From contig NZ_AP027291.1 in the NCBI RefSeq assembly GCF_030295745.1, forward strand, positions 5,890,001 to 5,954,000: a stretch of DNA of 64,000 nt. The letters run 5' to 3'. Under the pieces are notes generated by a model. That model saw nothing but the letters and a program-made list of their open reading frames with translations, was not told the origin of the DNA and ran no database searches. Below are positions 58,221-64,000 of the stretch, one piece after another. A program made the position numbers and the translations under genes. The DNA comes from Mycolicibacterium sp. TUM20985 (GTDB lineage: Bacteria > Actinomycetota > Actinomycetes > Mycobacteriales > Mycobacteriaceae). Positions within the stretch are counted from its first letter, which is position 1; each line of letters starts with the position of its first letter.

Positions 58221-59408
58221 TTGAGCGATCTGTATTACGACCCATGGGATTTCGACATCGACCTCGATCCCTACCCGACCTACCGACGCCTGCGCGACGA
58301 GCAACCGGTCTACTACAACGAGCGCCATGATTTTTGGGGCGTGAGTCGTTACGCCGATGTCGATGCTGCGCTGAAGGATACGGCGCGGCTCAGTTCGGCC
58401 AAGGGCGACATCCTCGAAGTGGTCATGGCCGATCCGGTGATGCCCCCGGGGATCTTCATCAACGAGGATCCACCGCTGCACACGATTCACCGGGCCATCG
58501 TGTCGAGAGCCTTTACGCCGAAGAAGATGAGGGCCATCGAGGACAAGATTCGCGCGTTCTGCGTGGCCTGCCTCGATCCACTGGTCGGCGGAGATCGCTT
58601 CGACTTCGTCGTCGACCTGGGCGCAGAGCTTCCCATGCGCACGATCGGCATGCTGGCTGGAATCCCCGACTCCGAGCAACCCGCCGTGCGCAAGCACGCG
58701 AACGAGGTGTCGCGCAACGAAGCGGGCAAGCCCATGAAGATCAAGAAGGACCAGTATTTTCGCGGTGACATGTTCGGCGAGTACGTCGACTGGCGCGAGA
58801 AGAACCCTTCGGATGACCTGATAACCGAATTGCTCGACGTGGAGTTCGAAGACGAGAACGGAACCACGCGGAAGCTGACCAAGCAGGAACTCGTGGTGTT
58901 CCTAGCGGTTGTCGCTGGCGCGGGTGTCGAGACGACGGGACGTCTCTTCGGCTGGATGGGCAAGGTGCTGGCCGAGCACCCCGACCAGCGCAAGGAGTTG
59001 GCTGAAGACCACAAGCTGATTCCGATGGCGATCGAGGAGCTACTGCGGTTCGAGCCACCGGGACCACACGTTGCGCGCTACGTCGCCACCGACGACGTGG
59101 CCTTCCACGAGCAGGTCATACCGGCGGGGAGTGCCCTGCTGATGATGCTGGCGTCGGCCAACCGGGATGAACGTCACTTCGAGGACCCAGAAAGGTTCGA
59201 CATCCACCGAAAGCCTGGCGGGCATCTGACCTTTGGTCGTGGAGCGCACTTCTGCGTCGGATCCCCGCTGGCACGCCTGGAGGGCCGCGTGGCTCTGGAG
59301 GAGGTGCTCAAGCGGTGGCCCGAGTGGGACATCGACATGGCGGGCGCAACGCGGTCGCGCACATCGACGGTGCGTGGATGGGACACCATGCCCGCCAACG
59401 TTTCCTAG
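58221..59408 (+). CDS. Cytochrome P450
   Basis: The 395-residue P450 has the I-helix oxygen motif A-G-A-G-V-E-T-T near residue 235, E-x-x-R (E-E-L-L-R-F) near 272, and the haem loop F-G-R-G-A-H-F-C-V-G with the ligand cysteine near 345. TTG is the start, behind a good GAGGGAG site. It hydroxylates a non-activated carbon. The mycofactocin-coupled SDR begins one base after its stop, so the hydroxyl it makes is probably oxidised to a ketone next. Confidence 0.92.
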   Translation: MSDLYYDPWDFDIDLDPYPTYRRLRDEQPVYYNERHDFWGVSRYADVDAALKDTARLSSAKGDILEVVMADPVMPPGIFINEDPPLHTIHRAIVSRAFTPKKMRAIEDKIRAFCVACLDPLVGGDRFDFVVDLGAELPMRTIGMLAGIPDSEQPAVRKHANEVSRNEAGKPMKIKKDQYFRGDMFGEYVDWREKNPSDDLITELLDVEFEDENGTTRKLTKQELVVFLAVVAGAGVETTGRLFGWMGKVLAEHPDQRKELAEDHKLIPMAIEELLRFEPPGPHVARYVATDDVAFHEQVIPAGSALLMMLASANRDERHFEDPERFDIHRKPGGHLTFGRGAHFCVGSPLARLEGRVALEEVLKRWPEWDIDMAGATRSRTSTVRGWDTMPANVS

Positions 59409-59409
59409 G

Positions 59410-60231
59410 ATGGACTCATCACTGAATCACGTCGCGGTCATCACCGGCGCCGCGCGGGGCCAGGGACGAAGCCATGCGGTAGCTCTCGCTCGCCAGGGAA
59501 TCGACATCATCGCCATCGACCTGTGCGCCGACATTGCGTCGATCCCCTACCCATTGGCCACCGAGGCCGATCTCGCCGAGACCGCCGATCTGGTGCAGGA
59601 CGCCGGCGGGCGGATCCGAACCGCGGTGGCCGACGTCCGCGACCTGAGCGCACTGCAGGCTGCCGTCGACTCCGGAGTCGCCGACTTCGGCGAGATCGAC
59701 GTCATGATCGCCAACGCCGGCGTCGTCGGCATGGGCCTGACCAATCCCCTCGACGAAGCGGTATTCAACGACATCGTCGATACCAACCTGCGCGGCGTCT
59801 GGAACACGATCGCCGCCACGGCCCCTTCGATGATCCGCCGGGGAACCGGGGGTTCGATGGTATTGATCAGCTCGATGCAGGGACTGGTCGGTCGCGGGGG
59901 CGACGGAAGCGCTGCCACCTTCGCCTACGCCGCCTCCAAGCACGGCATCGTCGGCCTGATGCGCTCCGCCGCCTATGCCTATGCCCAGCACAGCATTCGG
60001 GTCAACTCGGTACACCCCACCGGCGTGGCGACACCGATGATCTTCAACGAGCACATGGCGAATCTGTTCGCGGCCAATCCCGACGCCAGCGCCATGTCGG
60101 GCAACCTGTTGCCCGTTCCGTTCATCGAACCGATCGACGTCACGAACGCGGTGCTGTTCCTCGTCAACGACTCCGCGCGCTACCTCACGGGCACGGCGTT
60201 GCCCGTTGATGCTGGCTTCGCCACGATGTAA
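59410..60231 (+). CDS. Mycofactocin-coupled SDR oxidoreductase
   Basis: The 273-residue SDR has the features of the mycofactocin-dependent subgroup: I-T-G-A-A-R-G-Q-G-R-S-H-A-V at 11-24, I-I-A-I-D-L-C-A-D near 35, a substantial insert before V-A-D-V-R-D, A-N-A-G near 103, and Y-A-A-S-K near 180. In such enzymes the bound nicotinamide is recycled through mycofactocin rather than by exchange. It follows the P450 directly, with almost no gap and presumably coupled translation. Confidence 0.85.
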   Translation: MDSSLNHVAVITGAARGQGRSHAVALARQGIDIIAIDLCADIASIPYPLATEADLAETADLVQDAGGRIRTAVADVRDLSALQAAVDSGVADFGEIDVMIANAGVVGMGLTNPLDEAVFNDIVDTNLRGVWNTIAATAPSMIRRGTGGSMVLISSMQGLVGRGGDGSAATFAYAASKHGIVGLMRSAAYAYAQHSIRVNSVHPTGVATPMIFNEHMANLFAANPDASAMSGNLLPVPFIEPIDVTNAVLFLVNDSARYLTGTALPVDAGFATM

Positions 60232-60249
60232 CGACCACCCGTGCACCGA

Positions 60250-61851
60250 TCACCGACCGTCGATGATCAAATCTGCTGCGCGCCAGGCCATTGCCATCAT
60301 CGGGCCATTGAGGTTGCCGGCCACCATGGTGGGCATCACCGAGCAGTCGACGACCCGTAGACCGTCGATACCGCGTACCCGCAGCTGATCGTCGACGACG
60401 TCGTCGTCACTGGGACCCATGGCGCACGTGCCGGCGGCGTGATAGCCGCAATAGCCCCCGTCCAGCACTGTGTCGACCACATCGCCATCGGAGCGCACGC
60501 GCTGGCCAGGGTACGTCTCGTGACTGATCCGCTCGGCGATAGGTGATTGCTCGAAGATGCCGCGCATGGTGCGCAGCAAGTTGGCGGTCGTGGTGCGGTC
60601 ATACTCGGTCTCGAGGTAGTTCGGGTCGATGCGCTGTGGCGCCGACGGATCAGCGGAGGTGATCTCGATCGATCCCTCCGAGGTGGGACGCAGCACCATT
60701 CCCAGACACGAGACGCCGGCCTGCCGCTCGATGGCCACGGGCTCACCGAGGTTGTAGGGCGGAATCGTCCACGGGCCGAGCATGATCTGGCCATCGGGTC
60801 GGTCGACGTCGGGTTGGGACTTCACGAATCCGACGATGTCGAAGGACGGGGCGGCGAGGGGACCTTTGCGTGTTGCCAGGTACCGCGCGGCCGTCAAAGC
60901 CTGTGCCACACTGCTCGACAACTGCCGGTTGTACCCCAGGTCCTCTTTGAGCTGCAGGCGCAGGGTGGCGCAGCGGTGTTCGTGTAGCCCGCGTCCGACG
61001 GTGTTACGGTCGAGATAAACGGCGACGCCCACAGCTTCCAAGACGCTGCGGGGCCCGATCCCGGACAGCTGTAACACCTTCGGAGTGTTGAGGCTGCCGA
61101 GGCTCAGGATGACGTCGCGGGTCGCGTGGACGGTGGTGGATCCGCCCTTGGCCGCGACCTGCAGTCCAACAGCTCTGCCATTGCGGAAGAGGACGTGTTC
61201 GACACGAGTTCCGGTGCGCACGGTCAAGTTGGGTCGACGCATCGCTGGCTTGAGGAACGCCGAGGACGCGCTGACCCTGATTCCGTTGCGGATGGTGGAG
61301 GTCGCGTATCCAATGCGGGCTTCGTCGGACTCGTTGATGTCTTCAACTCGCTCCAAGCCGAATGCTGCACCTGCGGTGATCATCTCTTCACACAGCGGGT
61401 CCGGATCCCGCGGGACGGAGACGTGTACTGGGCCGCCGACGCCGCGGGTCGGTGAGGCGCCCAGGATGTTGTCTTCGAAGCCTTTGAAGATGGGGAGCAT
61501 GTCGTTCCAGCCCCAGCCTTTGTTGCCGAGTTGCTCCATCCCGTCCCAGTCGGCGCGGTGACCGCGGTTGTAGATCATGCCGTTGATCGAACTGGACCCA
61601 CCGAGCACCTTCCCGCGCATCCACTGCTCGGAGTGTGGATTCGGACCGAACGAGGTGGTGGCGTAATGCCACATGTGCTTCTCGTTGTCGAACAACTTTC
61701 CTGAGCCCTTGGGGACGCGGAACAGCGGGCTGCGATCGGGGCCACCGGCTTCTACGAGGAGAACGGTGATGTTCGGATCCTCGGACAGCCGGTTCGCCAA
61801 GACGCATCCGGCCGAACCAGCGCCGGCAATGACGTAGTCGTAGCTGCTCAT
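60250..61851 (-). CDS. GMC oxidoreductase (choline dehydrogenase type)
   Basis: The 533-residue flavoenzyme has the FAD motif V-I-A-G-A-G-S-A-G-C-V-L at 7-18, G-G-S-S-S-I-N-G-M near 85, and the C-terminal active site G-Y-H-A-A-G-T-C-A-M-G with the catalytic histidine near 465 and N-L-N-G-P near 508. GMC members oxidise alcohols such as choline, sterols or terpenoid alcohols. ATG 61851 follows GAAGGGCGGCAG. Operator 7 lies 39 bases upstream. It converges on the P450 operon. Confidence 0.9.
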   Translation of the reverse strand: MSSYDYVIAGAGSAGCVLANRLSEDPNITVLLVEAGGPDRSPLFRVPKGSGKLFDNEKHMWHYATTSFGPNPHSEQWMRGKVLGGSSSINGMIYNRGHRADWDGMEQLGNKGWGWNDMLPIFKGFEDNILGASPTRGVGGPVHVSVPRDPDPLCEEMITAGAAFGLERVEDINESDEARIGYATSTIRNGIRVSASSAFLKPAMRRPNLTVRTGTRVEHVLFRNGRAVGLQVAAKGGSTTVHATRDVILSLGSLNTPKVLQLSGIGPRSVLEAVGVAVYLDRNTVGRGLHEHRCATLRLQLKEDLGYNRQLSSSVAQALTAARYLATRKGPLAAPSFDIVGFVKSQPDVDRPDGQIMLGPWTIPPYNLGEPVAIERQAGVSCLGMVLRPTSEGSIEITSADPSAPQRIDPNYLETEYDRTTTANLLRTMRGIFEQSPIAERISHETYPGQRVRSDGDVVDTVLDGGYCGYHAAGTCAMGPSDDDVVDDQLRVRGIDGLRVVDCSVMPTMVAGNLNGPMMAMAWRAADLIIDGR

Positions 61852-61889
61852 CTGCCGCCCTTCGTTGAAGCTCAGCGCAACGACGTGCG

Positions 61890-61905
61890 CTGTACGTTCG
61901 TATAG
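61890..61905. promoter_or_regulatory. Regulon operator 7 (GMC oxidoreductase)
   Basis: CTGTACGTTCGTATAG, 38 bases before the GMC ATG, in a gap of 67 bases. Confidence 0.8.
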
Positions 61906-61918
61906 TACTGGATGGGCG

Positions 61919-62548
61919 TCACTCCACCGGCGGGGTGGGCCAACTCGGAAGCGGTGGAACGTCACTCGTATCCACCCCGTCTTCGACCTGAAGCTCCCAG
62001 CTGTTGAACGCCATCGCCAGACAGGTGTAAGCGCCTACGATGAAGGGCAGCTCGACGAGCTGGGCGTTGGTGAGCTGACCGCGCAAACGGGCCCAGGTGT
62101 CATCGTCGATGCGGTAGTGGTCGAGCAGTTGATCCGTCGCCGCCACGAGATCGCGCTCCAGCGGTGACCACGATTCCGAGTCGCCCTCGGCGATCGCCGC
62201 GAAGTCACGGGCGTCGAGTCCATATTTCGCTGCCAGCCGCACGTGGTGCACCCATTCGTAGCGCGCCCGGGTGCGCCAGGCCACACGCAGCAGCATCAGT
62301 TCCCGCTCACGATGGCCAATCGCCGGCTCCGCGAGCAGAACGTTGCCGAATCGGTTGAACGATCCGGCGAGCGCCGGATGATGAAGCATCGTAGCCAAGA
62401 CGTTCGGCGCCAGCCCCTTCCTCCGGAACGCGTCAACCACCTTCGCCGGGAAGGCTTCGCGGATCGCCGCGACCGCGACGTCATCCCACTGATCCGCCGG
62501 AATCGGCGCCAGCCGCGGCACGCTCGGCGACTCGTTCTCTTCGACCAT
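61919..62548 (-). CDS. Carboxymuconolactone decarboxylase-like (AhpD-fold) protein
   Basis: The 209-residue product has the CMD/AhpD helical core: R-E-L-M-L-L-R-V-A-W-R-T-R-A-R-Y-E-W-V-H-H-V near residue 85-106, with H-H in place of the C-x-x-C of peroxidase members, and a second half with A-Q-L-V-E-L-P-F-I-V-G-A-Y. It may be a decarboxylase or lactone enzyme rather than a thiol peroxidase. The chosen ATG (M-V-E-E-N) is eight bases from operator 8; TACAGT then lies six bases ahead, suggesting a leaderless transcript. Confidence 0.8.
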   Translation of the reverse strand: MVEENESPSVPRLAPIPADQWDDVAVAAIREAFPAKVVDAFRRKGLAPNVLATMLHHPALAGSFNRFGNVLLAEPAIGHRERELMLLRVAWRTRARYEWVHHVRLAAKYGLDARDFAAIAEGDSESWSPLERDLVAATDQLLDHYRIDDDTWARLRGQLTNAQLVELPFIVGAYTCLAMAFNSWELQVEDGVDTSDVPPLPSWPTPPVE

Positions 62549-62555
62549 CAGCAGA

Positions 62556-62571
62556 CTGTACATCCGTACAG
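62556..62571. promoter_or_regulatory. Regulon operator 8 (CMD-like / SDR divergent pair)
   Basis: CTGTACATCCGTACAG sits in a 44-base gap between two divergent start codons. Its left edge on the minus strand provides TACAGT, a likely -10 box for the CMD-like gene, so repressor binding would directly cover the promoter. Confidence 0.8.
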
Positions 62572-62580
62572 CACGGGTGT

Positions 62581-62586
62581 TACCTT
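62581..62586 (+). promoter_or_regulatory. -10 box, leaderless SDR promoter
   Basis: TACCTT fits TANNNT and ends six bases before the SDR ATG, and the operator lies where a -35 region would be. Confidence 0.4.
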
Positions 62587-62592
62587 CCACCC

Positions 62593-63405
62593 ATGACTCT
62601 CGCCCCTGAGTCGGCCGGGACCGCAGCCGGTCGAGGTCGCCTGACCGGCCGCAGGATCATCGTCGTCGGCGCCGGTTCGCGCCCCTCACCGGATCCAGAG
62701 GTGACGGTCGGCAACGGACGTGCGATCGCCGTGCTGTGCGCTCGCGAAGGTGCCAGGGTGGCATGCGTCGACGTCAACGAAGAGGCCGCCAGATTCACGG
62801 CCGACCTGTGCACGCAGGAAGGCAACGCCGCGGCACCCGTCGTCGCCGACGTTCGCGACGCCGATGCATGTCAACGGCTCGTCGAGGAGGCCCACGAAGC
62901 CCTTGGCGGCCTCGATGGCGTGGTGGCCAACGTCGGGTACGGAGAAGGCAAGGGGCTTGAAGGCACCACCCCCGAGTTGTGGGACGACATCTTCGCGGTG
63001 AACGTACGGTCACATTTCCTCGTGGCGCGGGCCGCGATGCCCTTGCTCGAGGAGGACGGAGCGTTCGTGTTCATCGGATCGGCCGCCGGCCTGAAAGCTG
63101 GCACCCGCTTCCCTGCCTACGATTCGTCGAAGGCCGCCTTGTTCGGACTCACTCGGCACGTCGCGCTCGAGGGTGCGCCCCGACGAATCCGGGCGAACTA
63201 CGTCATTCCCGGCCCCGTCGACACGCCCCTCGGCCGCGTGGGCGACGCAACCGTCGCGGGCCGCACGAAGATCCGATGGCCACTGGGCCGCCAGGCCAGC
63301 GCCTGGGACATCGCCTACGCCACGGTATTCATGCTCAGCGCCGAATCCGCATACATCACGGCGCAGTCGTTGGTCGTGGACGGTGGAATTACCCAATTCG
63401 GTTGA
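62593..63405 (+). CDS. SDR oxidoreductase
   Basis: The 270-residue SDR has an extended N-terminus and an unusual nucleotide loop (V-V-G-A-G-S-R-P-S-P-D-P-E-V-T-V-G-N-G-R-A at about 24-44, a ten-residue insertion in the T-G-x-x-x-G-x-G turn), then V-A-N-V-G-Y-G near 112, I-G-S-A-A-G near 156 and Y-D-S-S-K near 170. The insertion could change cofactor preference. It is divergent from the CMD-like gene across operator 8 and has no ribosome site. Confidence 0.85.
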   Translation: MTLAPESAGTAAGRGRLTGRRIIVVGAGSRPSPDPEVTVGNGRAIAVLCAREGARVACVDVNEEAARFTADLCTQEGNAAAPVVADVRDADACQRLVEEAHEALGGLDGVVANVGYGEGKGLEGTTPELWDDIFAVNVRSHFLVARAAMPLLEEDGAFVFIGSAAGLKAGTRFPAYDSSKAALFGLTRHVALEGAPRRIRANYVIPGPVDTPLGRVGDATVAGRTKIRWPLGRQASAWDIAYATVFMLSAESAYITAQSLVVDGGITQFG

Positions 63406-63475
63406 GCCATGTGAACTCGACCCACTACCTCTGCGCCCGAGCGGGCACACGGGATCTCTCGAGAAAGGAAAGACC

Positions 63476-63982
63476 ATGATGCGTAGATCGTTTCGCCATT
63501 TGACCTCGATCGGAGGCGCTGTCGTGATTGCACTGGGGACGATGGGGGCCTCGGTGTTGCTCAGTGGACCGGCGGCCGCCGACCCGCCCGTGCCGTCGGA
63601 TGTGTGGATCCAGTGCACCGGATTCTCCGGACCCAGCACGACGTGGCCGCACCCGCTCACAGGATGCATCGCTCGGGGGCAAACGACGACGGGGTCGGGA
63701 TACACCCAACGGACGGTGCCAGGGACGGAAACCATCTTCTGGGACGCACCCTTTCTCAAGGGCGCTAGCCTTCAGCTGACCAACATAGCTAATGGAGCGC
63801 CCGCTGACGGCACGTCGTGCCCCGCCGACCATCCTGCGCGCGTGGGTGTTTCGGGCGTCATCTCCGCAACGGAGCCCGGAACCAAACAGTACGACGGCTC
63901 ATCGGTCAGGGCGACCATCTGTGCCAACGCGACCGACTTCTTCCTGGCGACCGGATCGAAGTTCACCGTCTACAAGAAGTAA
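63476..63982 (+). CDS. Exported protein of unknown function
   Basis: The 168-residue product has a signal peptide (M-M-R-R-S-F-R-H, hydrophobic core, G-P-A-A-A-D-P) and a mature domain with four cysteines (I-Q-C-T-G, T-G-C-I-A-R-G, G-T-S-C-P-A, A-T-I-C-A-N) that could form two disulfides. The spacing of glycine and threonine suggests a beta-sandwich. Similar proteins are common in mycobacteria, but I do not know a function. The ATG follows GAAAGGAAAGACC. No regulon operator precedes it, so it is probably outside the catabolic cluster. Confidence 0.65.
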   Translation: MMRRSFRHLTSIGGAVVIALGTMGASVLLSGPAAADPPVPSDVWIQCTGFSGPSTTWPHPLTGCIARGQTTTGSGYTQRTVPGTETIFWDAPFLKGASLQLTNIANGAPADGTSCPADHPARVGVSGVISATEPGTKQYDGSSVRATICANATDFFLATGSKFTVYKK

Positions 63983-64000
63983 CTCGCCACGGCACTGAAG

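Noticed and set aside
59419-60246. 275-codon minus-strand frame opposite the mycofactocin-type SDR
   Set aside because: It is the complement of a clearly coding SDR gene, with a composition typical of GC-rich antisense frames.
1-64000. tRNA or rRNA genes
   Set aside because: I looked for the T-loop pattern and for rRNA-like conserved stretches while reading and found none; without a covariance search short tRNAs cannot be fully excluded.

Overview
The window is about 64 kb of high-GC actinobacterial DNA that reads as a rapid-growing Mycobacterium (Mycolicibacterium type). The reasons are an LppW-type lipoprotein, a UsfY-like protein, DUF1906 Tat-exported proteins, a mycofactocin-coupled SDR, many GTG starts, and several leaderless promoters in which a TANNNT -10 box sits 6-7 nt before the start codon. 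No rRNA, tRNA or CRISPR array was seen.

Layout. 1-5 kb: MOSC protein (cut by the window edge), gene remnants, lppW, a DUF1906 protein and two small exported proteins. 4.7-7.2 kb: a leftward stress-type block (UsfY-like, DUF3618, holin-X-like, Pro-rich membrane protein) with a SigF-like promoter. 7.5-14.8 kb: PaaK-like ligase, PPOX protein, then a redox cluster (FMN reductase, TetR, two MDR oxidoreductases, Gfo/Idh/MocA, isochorismatase-like hydrolase) whose three promoters carry one shared palindrome. 14.8-17 kb: methyltransferase, DUF4174 and CIA30 exported proteins. 17-27.5 kb: a complete-looking glycolate/glyoxylate module, with gcl-glxR-hyi leftward, iclR and glcDEF plus a glycolate permease rightward, joined by IclR-type operators and ending in a 27-codon stub of glycerate kinase. 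27.6-33.6 kb: exported proteins, an orphan ABC binding protein, an SGNH esterase, a broken amino-acid permease, a DUF1059 protein and an ECF41-type sigma factor with face-to-face promoters. 33.6-38.8 kb: a giant exported protein with cadherin-like repeats and a seven-bladed RCC1-like propeller. 39-44.7 kb: MarR, then a leftward MaoC/thiolase/CoA-transferase/TetR operon. 45-50 kb: a second DUF1906 protein and an IS21-family element inserted in an SRPBCC gene with a 6-bp target duplication. 50-53.1 kb: ABC-F protein, YaeQ protein, and a patch of gene fragments. 53.1-63.4 kb: a catabolic regulon.

The most interesting part is 53.1-63.4 kb. Eight promoters around one TetR gene carry the same 16-bp palindrome, CTRTACRNNYGTAYAG. 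They precede a SnoaL-like protein, the TetR, five SDRs (one mycofactocin-coupled, one reached through the P450 operon), a nitroreductase, a cytochrome P450, a GMC oxidoreductase and a carboxymuconolactone-decarboxylase-like protein. This looks like a complete, locally controlled pathway for oxidising an alicyclic or terpenoid-like substrate; the substrate cannot be read from the sequence.

A second theme is decay. The window holds many short gene stubs: CotH, glycerate kinase, acyl-CoA dehydrogenase, catalase, aldehyde dehydrogenase, molybdopterin oxidoreductase, methyltransferase and a duplicated ABC-F piece. Several keep only the first 25-45 codons of the parent gene.
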